Shown piece by piece: positions 17,170 through 26,121 of a stretch of DNA of 64,000 nucleotides. The stretch's first letter is position 1. Every line of letters starts with the position of its first letter. The stretch is from Rs1 sp036960485 (GTDB lineage Bacteria > Pseudomonadota > Gammaproteobacteria > Pseudomonadales > Balneatricaceae): assembly GCA_036960485.1 (NCBI GenBank), contig JBALXS010000011.1:6194-70193 (forward strand), written 5' to 3'. The notes below the pieces were generated by a model. It searched no databases. It was not told the DNA's origin and worked only from the letters and a program-made list of their open reading frames with translations. The position numbers were made by a program, and so were the translations under genes.

Positions 17170-17688
17170 ATGTTTGAAACATTCTGGCCCAGCCACAAAG
17201 TTACTTTCGATGAAACGTTGTTAAACGACCTATATCGCTACGCCCTTTCTCTTACACATGAAGAACACCAAGCATATGATTTATTACAAAGCTGCTGCGA
17301 AAAAGCTTTAACTAAAAAAATTGATCAGCAAAGCTTAAAACCTTACATGTTTCGCATCATACGCAACCAGTTTATCGATCAATACCGGCGCAATAAGCTA
17401 GAACTGGTGGTAGATAGTGACTTTAGTGCGCAAGAGAAAATTAATGAGCAAACCACTCTGCAAGATCTCGAACAAATAGCTATAGATAAGCAACATGTCG
17501 CATTGATTTTAAACAAACTAGATTACCAAGATAGAGAACTACTCTACCTTTGGGCAGTTGAAGGCATCACCATGCAAGAATTGGCTGAGCGTACCAACAC
17601 CCCAAGAGGCACTTTATTAGCGCGTTTAAGTAGGTTAAAAAAACGTTTGAAAAAACAATACTCGCACTTAATCGATCAGGTTTCATAG
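17170..17688 (+). CDS. ECF-type RNA polymerase sigma factor
   Basis: This 172-residue protein has sigma region 2 (about 15-75; YRYALSLTHEEHQAYDLLQ, then FRIIRNQFIDQYRR) and region 4 (about 110-165; LNKLDYQDRELLYLW and a helix-turn-helix TMQELAERTNTPRGTLLARL). This is the size of ECF sigma factors. The next gene starts 1 bp after its stop and looks like a membrane anti-sigma factor. The regulon is unknown; many such factors control their own promoter, and the 17-bp inverted pair lies just upstream. Confidence 0.9.
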   Translation: MFETFWPSHKVTFDETLLNDLYRYALSLTHEEHQAYDLLQSCCEKALTKKIDQQSLKPYMFRIIRNQFIDQYRRNKLELVVDSDFSAQEKINEQTTLQDLEQIAIDKQHVALILNKLDYQDRELLYLWAVEGITMQELAERTNTPRGTLLARLSRLKKRLKKQYSHLIDQVS

Positions 17689-17689
17689 T

Positions 17690-18274
17690 ATGAAAAATAA
17701 CACTGAAGCTAAAAGTTTGAAAAAACAACTTCAATCTCATTACGTGCAGCAGCACTTAACTAGTGAGCAGTTATTAAGATTGCAACGCTTACAAGAAACC
17801 TCGCCTATTACTGCCCCTAAAACACATGCTCCTATCAAAGTAATCAGCGCAATTGCCGCCAGTGCGGTGTTAGCAGTAGTTGGCTATTTATTTTTTTTAA
17901 CCGGCCAAGATTACAGTGCAATATCGAAACAAATTGCCTATAACCATAACAGTAAAATGCAAATGGAAGTATTCAGTCCAGAGTTGCAAACGGTTCAAGG
18001 GCACCTCAATAAACTGGGTTTTGATTTGATTTCTTCATCCAAAATAAATAAAGATACCTGGCAATTAATTGGCGGGCGATACTGTAATATAAATGGAAAA
18101 ATTGCAGCTCAAATGAAATTAAGACACTCTGAAACTAAAGCCATTTATACTTTCTATCAAGCGAAAGTCGCCGGGAATGTTATCGATAACCTAAACGGTG
18201 ATGAAACAGCAGTGGATGGGGTTAAAATTAAACTTTGGCGTGAAAAAGGCTTATTAATGGGCCTAGCCTTTTAA
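17690..18274 (+). CDS. Probable membrane-anchored anti-sigma factor
   Basis: This 194-residue protein has a charged N-terminal part (1-47), one membrane span (about 49-69, IAASAVLAVVGYLFFL) and a periplasmic domain of about 125 residues. A gene directly after an ECF sigma gene with a single span is usually its anti-sigma factor. No zinc-binding HxxxCxxC motif is present, so it is not a ZAS-type anti-sigma. The periplasmic part (YCNINGKIAAQMKL) is not one I recognise. The function is inferred from position and topology. Confidence 0.7.
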   Translation: MKNNTEAKSLKKQLQSHYVQQHLTSEQLLRLQRLQETSPITAPKTHAPIKVISAIAASAVLAVVGYLFFLTGQDYSAISKQIAYNHNSKMQMEVFSPELQTVQGHLNKLGFDLISSSKINKDTWQLIGGRYCNINGKIAAQMKLRHSETKAIYTFYQAKVAGNVIDNLNGDETAVDGVKIKLWREKGLLMGLAF

Positions 18275-18357
18275 ACTCTGCCTTGCCTTACAAAAGCTCT
18301 AGCTTTGGAGGTCGCTGCTGTATTATTAAAGAGAAAAGAAGCGCACTTGGCTTTGTA

Positions 18358-18960
18358 TCAACCTCTGGCAATAACCACTGCAGCACCTATAATCCCTACT
18401 CCTAGAGACCTGCCAATAATATTGGCTATTTTCGATACATTGACATAATCAAACACTTTTTTCCCAATTAAGCCGTAAAAGTTCATCACAAAAAATAAGC
18501 ACAACAGCTTGAGCCCACCGAAATATAAAATATCTTCTAAGAAATAATCAACCCGCGTAAAGTTTGGAAATAGCGCTAAGAAAAACAATAAGGCTTTAGG
18601 ATTTGATAAAGAAGTAAACACCCCTTGTAGGTAAACTTTCCAATACTTTTTGGGCTTAGCACCAACCAATGCCTGTTGCTTACCAATGCCATAGCGGCAA
18701 ATTTTATAGCCCATAAAGGCTAAATAGGCCGCTCCCAAATAGCGTAACGTTTCAAAAGCCGCAGGGGATTGTGTAATCAGTAAGCCCAAGCCTGTTGCTA
18801 CTAAGCTAATCCAAATAAAATTAGCGCTGAGCAAGCCAAGAATTGCCGTTAACACATAGCGATAGCCAAAAGCAGATTGATAAAGCACGAACAACATAGC
18901 CGGCCCAGGTGTAAACTCCAACAACAGTGTTACCGCTAAAAATTGCAACGTTAGTTCCAT
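18358..18960 (-). CDS. LysE/RhtB-family amino-acid exporter
   Basis: This 200-residue inner-membrane protein has about six hydrophobic segments. The N-terminal motif is FTPGPAMLFVLYQSAFGYRY, typical of LysE/RhtB exporters, followed by GAAYLAFMGYKI near 80-92 and SNPKALLFFLALFPNF near 118-133. The family exports amino acids such as homoserine, threonine or lysine. It is convergent with the anti-sigma gene. The substrate is not known. Confidence 0.9.
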   Translation of the reverse strand: MELTLQFLAVTLLLEFTPGPAMLFVLYQSAFGYRYVLTAILGLLSANFIWISLVATGLGLLITQSPAAFETLRYLGAAYLAFMGYKICRYGIGKQQALVGAKPKKYWKVYLQGVFTSLSNPKALLFFLALFPNFTRVDYFLEDILYFGGLKLLCLFFVMNFYGLIGKKVFDYVNVSKIANIIGRSLGVGIIGAAVVIARG

Positions 18961-19030
18961 TATTCATTTGCCCTTATCTGTAATTATTAAGTTAACGCGT
19001 TATAAACCTACCTATCCAGCTCGTATCTAA

Positions 19031-19079
19031 TAACTTAGTTCGTAGCTCGCAATTCGCAGCTTTTAACTCGTAACTCGCC
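19031..19079 (+). repeat. Degenerate heptamer array (ACTCGYA family)
   Basis: Seven 7-bp units in register: TAACTTA, GTTCGTA, GCTCGCA, ATTCGCA, GCTTTTA, ACTCGTA, ACTCGCC. The consensus ACTCGYA is the reverse complement of the GTTGCGA array at 60054-60102. It sits between two same-strand genes. Confidence 0.65.
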
Positions 19080-19087
19080 CCTTTCAT

Positions 19088-19591
19088 CTACAAACCAACA
19101 ACTGTACTGCGCCGCTCTAATAAAATCACATCACGCCATACACCTTGCATTTTTCCAAGTCCTTCCCTGCGCCCGATCACTTTAAAACCAACACTTTTAT
19201 GTAGCGCGATACTCGCGCTATTTTCTGGAAAAATGGCCGCTTGTAATGTCCAAAAACCTAGTGTTTCTGAATGTTCTATCAATGCTTTAAAAAGCTTTTT
19301 ACCCACACCGCGCCCTGTCGCGTCAGTGGCAACGTAGATACTAATTTCAGCTACACCACTATAAATATCACGCGATGAGATAGCAGACAACCCAGCCCAA
19401 CCTAATAGCTGTGGCGTTGAACAAGTATTGTGCTGCGTGATAACTAAAGTGGTGTCTTCTATCATTGAGCTTTGCCACTGTAACCAGCTTTTTCGCTGTG
19501 CTTGAAATGTCGCGTTGCCCGTGGCAATTCCCTGCTGATAAATATCTTGTACTTGCTCGAAATCAGCTTCTGTAAAGCGGCGTATATCCAT
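19088..19591 (-). CDS. GNAT N-acetyltransferase, phosphinothricin/MnaT type
   Basis: This 167-residue protein is a GNAT acetyltransferase. The start IRRFTEADFEQVQDIYQQGI and TGNATFQ, the acetyl-CoA motif GRGVGKKLF (about 109-117) and SIALHKSVGFKVIGRREG match the phosphinothricin/methionine sulfoximine acetyltransferase group (Pat, MnaT). Enzymes of this group acetylate glutamate-like analogues or methionine derivatives. The real substrate in this cell is unknown. It runs with the LysE and phosphatase genes but with gaps of more than 100 bp. Confidence 0.88.
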   Translation of the reverse strand: MDIRRFTEADFEQVQDIYQQGIATGNATFQAQRKSWLQWQSSMIEDTTLVITQHNTCSTPQLLGWAGLSAISSRDIYSGVAEISIYVATDATGRGVGKKLFKALIEHSETLGFWTLQAAIFPENSASIALHKSVGFKVIGRREGLGKMQGVWRDVILLERRSTVVGL

Positions 19592-19727
19592 AATGTATCG
19601 GTAATTAGCTCTTTTGAGAGTCCAGCTTTATCATCGCGCCTGCATCTTTGCTGAACTGTGTTAGTTAATATAAATGTGCTTAACAGTATGCTTTTTCACT
19701 TAAGGTTTATACATTAAGACCTATACC

Positions 19728-20201
19728 TTAAGTTCTATCCCCTAAACTAGCCTTTTGATAACTATTTATAAAGCTGCGTTGTACATTCGTTTCAGGCCCA
19801 GCCGCTGCTAGAGCAACTTGTTCAGCAGCTATTATTTTCTCGATGCCTAGTTCATACAGTAAACAAATCGCTGCACAACCTGTTCGCCCAATCCCCGCGG
19901 CGCAATGTATCAAAATATTTTCGCCTTGCTTGAGGTACTTACTAAACTGGTACAGCACTTGTGCGTATTGTTGCTGATTACTAGGAGTTGAAAAATCTTC
20001 TATTTCATATATTTCGAGCCCGCAATTTAAGCTATCCTGCTCAATTGCAGCGGCGTAATCTGGCGATTTTACTAAAATCTCACTGATGGCGGTTAAGCAC
20101 AATATATGCTGGATATTAAACTGTTCACTCGCCTCTTTAAAATCTAACCAACGCTCTTTGCGCCCAGGCATACTATGTAGGTAAATATTGCCTTTATGCA
20201 T
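19728..20201 (-). CDS. Small dual-specificity/tyrosine protein phosphatase
   Basis: This 157-residue protein has the PTP signature HCAAGIGRTG with Cys100 and Arg106 (CX5R) and an upstream conserved Asp near 69 (EIEDFSTP) as possible general acid. The start at 20201 (ATG HKGNIYLHSMPG) is chosen over an in-frame TTG 57 bp upstream because the domain begins directly there. Bacterial members act on phosphotyrosine or other phosphates. It lies alone between GNAT and DadA-like genes; the target is unknown. Confidence 0.82.
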   Translation of the reverse strand: MHKGNIYLHSMPGRKERWLDFKEASEQFNIQHILCLTAISEILVKSPDYAAAIEQDSLNCGLEIYEIEDFSTPSNQQQYAQVLYQFSKYLKQGENILIHCAAGIGRTGCAAICLLYELGIEKIIAAEQVALAAAGPETNVQRSFINSYQKASLGDRT

Positions 20202-20413
20202 GGTCGTTATCTGTCTAAACACTAGCCTGCTTTCCTTAAAATCTATTATCAAAAACAAGCAGATGATAATATCACCGCTATCTTTTTTGTGTCAGTATTT
20301 AAGCATAATACTTTCACCAAAATATGCAAAAGCTGAGACAAAAAATGACTTTCAACTTCAACATTTTTAATAATTATTAATAACAACAAATAATAGCGGA
20401 ATTATTTTTAAAT

Positions 20414-21637
20414 ATGGAAAATAAAATATGTGTGGTTGGCGCTGGTATTGTCGGCATATCTTGCGCCATAGCGTTACAAAGAGATGGTCATAAAGTTATA
20501 CTCATTGATAAAACAGGACCCGCTGCGGGTGCTTCTTTTGGCAATGCTGGCGCTATTGTTAATGGTTCTTGCGTGCCTACAGCAACCCCTGGCATTATGC
20601 TAAATGCTTTAAAGATGTTAATCGCCAAAGGCCCGCTATCAATATCACCGCGACACATCGCTAGCTTAACTCCTTGGTTAATGCAGTTTACTCTACAAAG
20701 TAGCCAAAAAAATTATCAGCATAGCGCTACTCATTTACATGCGTTAACAACCCAAGCCTCAGCAAGTTGGCAGCAGCTATTGTCATCCACGGATTGCAGT
20801 GATTTATTTAAAAACACTGGCTGGCTAAAATTGTATGAAACAACTAAGTGCTTTAATCAAAACTTAGCCGCACGTGAGTTAATGACGCAAAAAGGTACGC
20901 CTTTTGAACAGCTAAATGCTGCTGAAATTCAAGATATTGAACCCAACTTAGCTCCCATTTTCAAACACGCAACTTTTCAAGATGATTGCCATTTCATCAC
21001 CAATCCAGAGCGCATGTTGCAACAGCTAACAGCGCACTTTATTGCCAATGGTGGTGCTTTTAAAGCGATACAAGTGACTGATATTAATTTATCAAAACAA
21101 CGCCCTAAAATCACCTCATTGCAAGGTGATTTTTATCCACAAAAAATAGTACTGGCTGCAGGTGCGTGGTCGACCCGTTTAACCAAAGGGTTAAACTATA
21201 AAGCGCCATTAGAGGCTGAACGCGGTTATCATTTAATGATGCCAGCAACGACAGATATTAAGCGCCCTATTGTGAATTGCGATCAAGGTTTTGTGATTTG
21301 CCCAATGGAAACTGGATTAAGATTAACCAGCCAGGTTGAATTAGCAACGGTTGACGCCCCTGCTGATTACACTAAAATACGGACATTCATGCCACAAGTT
21401 AAGCGCATGCTGCCTAGTGCACAATTACAAGAGCAGTCCTGCTGGATGGGAGCAAGACCTTCACTACCAGATTCTCTTCCTATTATTAGCCAGTGGTCTG
21501 AGCAGGTTTATTTTGCGTTTGGCCACCAGCATTTAGGCTTAACGCTCGGCCCTATTACCGGCGAATTAATCGCTGATTTAGTAGCGCAGCGCCCTACTAA
21601 AATTGATGTCGCCGCCTACAGACATGATAGGTTTTAA
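20414..21637 (+). CDS. D-amino-acid dehydrogenase-like FAD oxidoreductase
   Basis: This 407-residue protein has the FAD motif GAGIVGISCAIALQRDGH at about 9-26, GASFGNAGAI near 39-48 and the C-terminal WMGARPSLPDSLPII plus GHQHLGLTLGP, as in DadA-type D-amino-acid dehydrogenases and DAO-fold oxidases. DadA oxidises D-amino acids at the inner face of the membrane and passes electrons to the quinone pool. No racemase gene is next to it, so the substrate may be another cyclic or D-amino acid. The gene stands alone between genes on the other strand. Confidence 0.88.
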   Translation: MENKICVVGAGIVGISCAIALQRDGHKVILIDKTGPAAGASFGNAGAIVNGSCVPTATPGIMLNALKMLIAKGPLSISPRHIASLTPWLMQFTLQSSQKNYQHSATHLHALTTQASASWQQLLSSTDCSDLFKNTGWLKLYETTKCFNQNLAARELMTQKGTPFEQLNAAEIQDIEPNLAPIFKHATFQDDCHFITNPERMLQQLTAHFIANGGAFKAIQVTDINLSKQRPKITSLQGDFYPQKIVLAAGAWSTRLTKGLNYKAPLEAERGYHLMMPATTDIKRPIVNCDQGFVICPMETGLRLTSQVELATVDAPADYTKIRTFMPQVKRMLPSAQLQEQSCWMGARPSLPDSLPIISQWSEQVYFAFGHQHLGLTLGPITGELIADLVAQRPTKIDVAAYRHDRF

Positions 21638-21702
21638 GCTGTCATACTAGGCACTGGCAGTTTTTATTTGAAGCTATAACGAAGCTGTCATTGCTATATA
21701 TA

Positions 21703-22152
21703 TTAGCTAGTGCTGAGGTCCCACTGGTAGATATTATCCCATTCTTGAATTTCAATTTGCTTAAAGCCTTGCTTGATATAAAAATTATTCGCAGGGCTTT
21801 CTTTTAAAGCACCAAGGCGCAAAGGTAACTGCTTTTGTTGCGCTTGCTGCTGTAGCTCCTTTATTATTTGTGCACCGATACCACCGCCTTGATGAGGAGT
21901 ATCGATATACAAATGATCTACCCAGAGATGATCCCGCTTTTCAAGCAGCACATAAAAGCCAAGTAATTGCTGATTAGTAACTATTTTGTAGGTATAAGGT
22001 GCATTAAAGTTTTTCACAAAACGCTCACGAGCACGCACTGCGTCAAAACGACCTAGCACCTCAAGGCTTGGGCGCATAGCGCGAATTCTTAAGGCCACTA
22101 AATCTTCTAAATCACTGTCATCTACTAACAAAAACTGCATTCGCTCACCCAT
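21703..22152 (-). CDS. GNAT N-acetyltransferase
   Basis: This 149-residue protein is a GNAT acetyltransferase: core strand LLGFYVLLEKRDHLWVDHLYID, acetyl-CoA loop QGGGIGAQIIKEL (about 89-101) and NNFYIKQGFKQIE. The substrate cannot be read. A second in-frame ATG four codons in has a closer GGTGAG and may be the real start. Confidence 0.82.
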   Translation of the reverse strand: MGERMQFLLVDDSDLEDLVALRIRAMRPSLEVLGRFDAVRARERFVKNFNAPYTYKIVTNQQLLGFYVLLEKRDHLWVDHLYIDTPHQGGGIGAQIIKELQQQAQQKQLPLRLGALKESPANNFYIKQGFKQIEIQEWDNIYQWDLSTS

Positions 22153-22225
22153 CTGCTTAATCGCTTTGTAACTTTCTAATTTGTAACTGTGTCATTTCTA
22201 ATCCACACAGCTCTAATCCACATAG

Positions 22226-22786
22226 CTACCAGAACCCTGCAGATCTCGCACTCTGCTCCAATCTAAATAAGTCCAGCTCTAGAAGCTGCAAATCTAATTT
22301 TAGACTTAAGCGGTCAATGTATTGATAAACATGCTTATCTTTCTTAAGTTTGTTATCTTTCTCTTGATCCTTGTTACGCTGTAAGGAGCTTATTTCACTC
22401 TTGAGGCTACGTATTTCTGCTTTTTTATCATACAGCTTACGCCCCATTCGATAAGCTTCCAAAAACGGCCTGTCATCAAGCGTGCTACAAGTATTGCGAT
22501 AATAATCTCCAGCCATGCCATAACGCCAACCTGATTGTGGGCTACAAAACTTTTTTATACCTTGTAACCAACCCTCTTTATACGCTTCAAAATCAGGCGT
22601 AATAGCATATTCTTGGCAAGCCTCGGTGTGCTCAGCAACAAAGCTAGATTTATTGCCATCCAGTGCATTATCAAAGCCTAAGTCGTACCAGTTAGCACTA
22701 ATACACTGGGCTTGATTTAGGGTTGCACACCCAGCTAACACTAATAAAACCATACTTAAGATAATTTTAAACGTTAGATTTAGCAT
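22226..22786 (-). CDS. DUF2799-type lipoprotein
   Basis: This 186-residue protein has a lipoprotein signal (lipobox LVLAGC, Cys19). The mature part starts CATLNQAQCISANWYDLGF, followed by two repeats with YKEGWLQGI and YRMGRKLY and paired cysteines, which I recognise as DUF2799. The C-terminal 60 residues form a charged coiled coil. It is probably anchored in the outer membrane facing the periplasm. The function is unknown. AGAGGAAA lies 9 bp before the ATG, and the EamA gene ends 15 bp upstream, so the two are probably co-transcribed. Confidence 0.82.
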   Translation of the reverse strand: MLNLTFKIILSMVLLVLAGCATLNQAQCISANWYDLGFDNALDGNKSSFVAEHTEACQEYAITPDFEAYKEGWLQGIKKFCSPQSGWRYGMAGDYYRNTCSTLDDRPFLEAYRMGRKLYDKKAEIRSLKSEISSLQRNKDQEKDNKLKKDKHVYQYIDRLSLKLDLQLLELDLFRLEQSARSAGFW

Positions 22787-22801
22787 CTTTAAAATTTCCT
22801 C

Positions 22802-23743
22802 TTACGCACTCGCTTTGCTGGCCAATAATTTTTTCCCTACGACCACCAGTAATATCCCACCGAGTATTAAAATAGCCGACACCAATAAACGATTAGTCAG
22901 TGCTTCATTAACGAAGAGAACCCCTCCAAGCGCTGCGATAACTGGAACAAGTAATTGCAACACAGCCGCTTGCATGGTTTTTAATGAACGCAGTGCTATA
23001 TACCAAATAGTGTAACCAACCCCAGAAGTAAGTGCACCCGAAGCCACCGCGAGCATTAAGCCTTGGGCTGAAAAATAGTATCCCTCATAATTGTAAAACG
23101 CTAACGCGAGTATAAAGGGCGTAGTGCGTAGAAAGTTAAAGCTAGTGTCACGCAGCGGGTCTTGGGTTTTCTTGCCTGCTAATGTGTAATATCCCCAGGC
23201 GACACCTGCAATAGTCATCAATACCAACCCTTGCATAGATGGCGCTGAAACTCCTGGTAGCATCAAATATGCAAAGCCTGCGAACGCTAATGCCACCCCA
23301 ATCCATTCAGTATAATGTAGTTTATTACCGTTATAGATTGATACTCCAATCATAGTCATCTGCACTACACCAAATAATATAAGTGCTCCAGTGCCGGTTT
23401 CTAACGATATGTATGCATAAGAGAAGCCAGCGGCATATAAAAACAGCATGATCGCGGCAAACCAGCTTCCGTTTGATTTAACGCCACTTTCGTTGGGTGC
23501 TTTACCCGCTGTTTTTTGTATTAACGAGCGTATCCAAAAAATCAATAGCAAGGCAGCAATCCCTGAAGCTAAACGCACGATCGTAAAGCTGCCGGCATCA
23601 ATTGCCGCGCCATCTACGCGCATCTCTAACGCTAGCCTGCAAAGCACTGAATTGGCGGCAAAAGCGGTGAGCGCTAGCAGTGTATAAAAAACAGTTTGTA
23701 ATATATTGCTAGTTGATACACCAGTAGCAGTGTTGTTGGGCAT
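22802..23743 (-). CDS. EamA/DMT-family transporter
   Basis: This 313-residue inner-membrane protein has about ten hydrophobic segments and two EamA repeats (about 10-145 and 165-300). The second repeat has ALRSLKTMQAAVLQLLVPVIAALGG. The start at 23743 (ATG) is preferred over an in-frame TTG 18 bp upstream. DMT exporters of this class move metabolites or drugs outward; the substrate is not known. It is followed 15 bp later by the DUF2799 lipoprotein gene. Confidence 0.88.
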   Translation of the reverse strand: MPNNTATGVSTSNILQTVFYTLLALTAFAANSVLCRLALEMRVDGAAIDAGSFTIVRLASGIAALLLIFWIRSLIQKTAGKAPNESGVKSNGSWFAAIMLFLYAAGFSYAYISLETGTGALILFGVVQMTMIGVSIYNGNKLHYTEWIGVALAFAGFAYLMLPGVSAPSMQGLVLMTIAGVAWGYYTLAGKKTQDPLRDTSFNFLRTTPFILALAFYNYEGYYFSAQGLMLAVASGALTSGVGYTIWYIALRSLKTMQAAVLQLLVPVIAALGGVLFVNEALTNRLLVSAILILGGILLVVVGKKLLASKASA

Positions 23744-24020
23744 AAGTAGATCTCTGTACAAAAGAAGGATTTGCGCAGGATTATCCTTGAGTTAGCTTAT
23801 ATATGCAAAATTGTGCGCTATTAAAATTGCCTGCTGGCACTTTCCAAGATCATTTTTAGCTGCATGATTTTCTTATATAAGGGTAAAAAGTAAGTCGCGC
23901 TAAACAAAACCGATCAGCACTAATAATTTAGCGTCTGAATCTCTATTTTAGGTAATTAATACTGGCATTAGTGCTGCTAGAAAAGGGGGTTTACTTAGTG
24001 GAAAATAATTATTTTTCGCT

Positions 24021-24069
24021 TAAAAAAAATAAACCTCAGCTGATTAATCAAATGAGGTTCAAATCAGCT
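24021..24069 (-). terminator. Minus-strand terminator with overlapping alternative pairing
   Basis: On the minus strand AACCTCA and TGAGGTT (7 bp) are followed by TATTTTTTTT, a rho-independent terminator 150 bp after the oxygenase gene stop. A second perfect pairing, GCTGATT with AATCAGC, starts upstream and uses the loop of the first hairpin, so the two stems cannot easily coexist. Nothing else is seen in 23744-24211. Confidence 0.65.
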
Positions 24070-24211
24070 TGATAATATAAACGAACCCCTCAAGTGAACA
24101 GCCGTACTGAAAATATTGATTTAAGCACCTTCGCAAACCACTCAACAAAAACCTTAGCTTATTTAGGAGCCTGTCCTCAAATAGCCTCCTAGCAGCCTAT
24201 AATGGTAGCCA

Positions 24212-24874
24212 TTAAATGGGCAAAGTAACGACGATATGAGTGCGATCGTAAAAGCCACCATTCATTGCTGAATGATACCCTCTTGTATCGGTAAAATAGA
24301 CCGAACCATCTGCTGGAAGGTGTGTGCAATGATTGTTAACAACAAACAGTGAACCTGGATTACTGATGATTGGGATATGTAATCTCGGCTCTGGATCACG
24401 ATGCCAATGATTACAACAGTGCTCCGCTTTGGAGAGGATCCTCATACGGCCGATCGGAAATAATTCACTTAACTTGTGATGCACATATTCAAAGTATGTG
24501 CCTGCAAATTCAGGTACAAACTCACTAAATGCAGCTTCATCAACGGGCTCTTCAACCTGCTCCTCGGTGTAACTATTATCAGCTCTTAACCAATATTGCC
24601 CTGATATATCATTACCTGACAGCTTTTGTATGCCAGGTCGTTGAGTCAGAGATATTGCACCAAACCCCTGATCAAGCTCCGCTCCCACATATTTCGCGCT
24701 GGCGGTAACTGTCTCAAGTGCCTCTTGTAATTTAACAATATCAAACTTTAGATCCAAACTTTGAATGCCCGGCCCAGAGACAAACCCAGCGACTTTATGG
24801 GTATCTGGAATCTGTGCAAGCCAGCTTTTCATTTTGCTTTTATCATCGATTTCTTGTTGTTGAGTATGATTCAT
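24212..24874 (-). CDS. Aspartyl/asparaginyl beta-hydroxylase-like 2-oxoglutarate oxygenase
   Basis: This 220-residue soluble protein carries an iron-binding triad: His158-x-Asp160 in HWHRDPEPRLHIPI and His201 in TRGYHSAMNG, with Arg211 (DRTHIVV) placed for 2-oxoglutarate. The layout fits the Asp/Asn beta-hydroxylase fold. Small bacterial members hydroxylate free amino acids or peptides in secondary metabolism or adaptation. The start at 24874 (ATG) is preferred over a TTG 15 bp upstream. It is divergent from a LysR regulator, the likely controller. No biosynthetic cluster surrounds it; the substrate is unknown. Confidence 0.72.
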   Translation of the reverse strand: MNHTQQQEIDDKSKMKSWLAQIPDTHKVAGFVSGPGIQSLDLKFDIVKLQEALETVTASAKYVGAELDQGFGAISLTQRPGIQKLSGNDISGQYWLRADNSYTEEQVEEPVDEAAFSEFVPEFAGTYFEYVHHKLSELFPIGRMRILSKAEHCCNHWHRDPEPRLHIPIISNPGSLFVVNNHCTHLPADGSVYFTDTRGYHSAMNGGFYDRTHIVVTLPI

Positions 24875-25076
24875 TGCAGGATTATCCAATTAACGTTGTT
24901 AGTTTCAAATGAATCTGGAGATTACAACTATCATCATTTTTTCTAAAGCTATTTAAATTGATAACTTGATTATTTAATCTGATCAATATAAATTTATTTT
25001 GCTATAATTTACTACTTTAGATGCTTATTTATCAACTTTACTAATTAACTTCACTAATCAAGGGTATAAAATAGCT

Positions 25077-25964
25077 ATGCGTAGAATGATCCCCTCAACC
25101 ATGGCTTTACAATGCTTTGAAGCCGCTGCACGCAATGCAAGCTTTAATCAAGCAGCAAGAGAGATGTCACTAAGCCAAGGCGCAATAAGTCGCCAAATAA
25201 AATTACTTGAAGAGTATCTAGAACATGAGTTGTTCATACGTATTAAACAACGAGTCGTGTTAACCGAAGCTGGGCACCTTTATTTTGATGAAATATCGAC
25301 ATTGCTACAGTCTTTGGAAGCATCAACCATAAAAATAAAATCATTTAATCAATTAACAGGTAGTCTCAATGTTGGCTGCTATCCAACACTTGGCACGCGT
25401 TGGTTGTTGCCCTATTTACTTAGATTTGGGAACAGTAAATCCGCGTTTAGTGTTAATTCAATTACCTATCAAGATAACACCCAATTAGATGAAAACCTGA
25501 TAGATATTGGCATCATTCACGGTGACCCACCTTTCAAAGGATTACATGCACAATGGTTAATGCCCGATGATATGGTCGCGGTTGCATCACCTTCACTCAT
25601 TCCTTCCCCTCTAGAGGACCTTTTAGAACTATTTGAGCATCGCCATATTTTTCATGTAACTAGACCTCAGTCTTGGCGTATTTGGCTAGATGGACAAAAT
25701 AGGCAAGATATCAAACTACAAGGCGGCGGATTATCGTTTCCGCAATTTGATATGGTGATTGAAGCAACAATTGCCGGCTACGGCATTGGGTTATTACCGC
25801 TTATTTTGATAGAGAAAGAACTAAAAAACGGTACTCTAATATTGGCCCATCCTCATATTTCAAGAACTGATAGCGCCTATTATCTAGTCACTCCAGTAAA
25901 AAAATCGGCAATACCTAAGATTAATATGTTTCGTGACTGGCTGATAAAAGAAGTTTCATCATAA
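25077..25964 (+). CDS. LysR-family regulator, GcvA type
   Basis: This 295-residue protein has a winged helix (about 8-65; ASFNQAAREMSLSQGAISRQI) and a GcvA-like effector domain (TLGTRWLLPYLLRF, then TIAGYGIGLLP). It is divergent from the oxygenase gene at 24212-24874 with 202 bp between, so regulation of that gene is likely. A short hairpin AGTTTTCA-ACG-TGAAAACT at 25981-25999 follows its stop without a T run. Confidence 0.92.
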   Translation: MRRMIPSTMALQCFEAAARNASFNQAAREMSLSQGAISRQIKLLEEYLEHELFIRIKQRVVLTEAGHLYFDEISTLLQSLEASTIKIKSFNQLTGSLNVGCYPTLGTRWLLPYLLRFGNSKSAFSVNSITYQDNTQLDENLIDIGIIHGDPPFKGLHAQWLMPDDMVAVASPSLIPSPLEDLLELFEHRHIFHVTRPQSWRIWLDGQNRQDIKLQGGGLSFPQFDMVIEATIAGYGIGLLPLILIEKELKNGTLILAHPHISRTDSAYYLVTPVKKSAIPKINMFRDWLIKEVSS

Positions 25965-26121
25965 GTTTAGAGTAGGGTTAAGTTTTCAACGTGAAAACTA
26001 TTACCAGTAAAGATCAATTTTTCTATTGATACAAAAAGGAATTCCAGCTCAAACTGTGCATCCTTTCATCAACGAACCCAATTTTGTATTTAGCCCTCTT
26101 CTTGTTAATTTTACCTTTAAA

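Noticed and set aside
24032..24069. H-type pseudoknot on the plus strand
   Set aside because: Loop lengths (0, 7 and 2 nt across 7-bp stems) are sterically poor; a minus-strand terminator with a competing stem explains it better.
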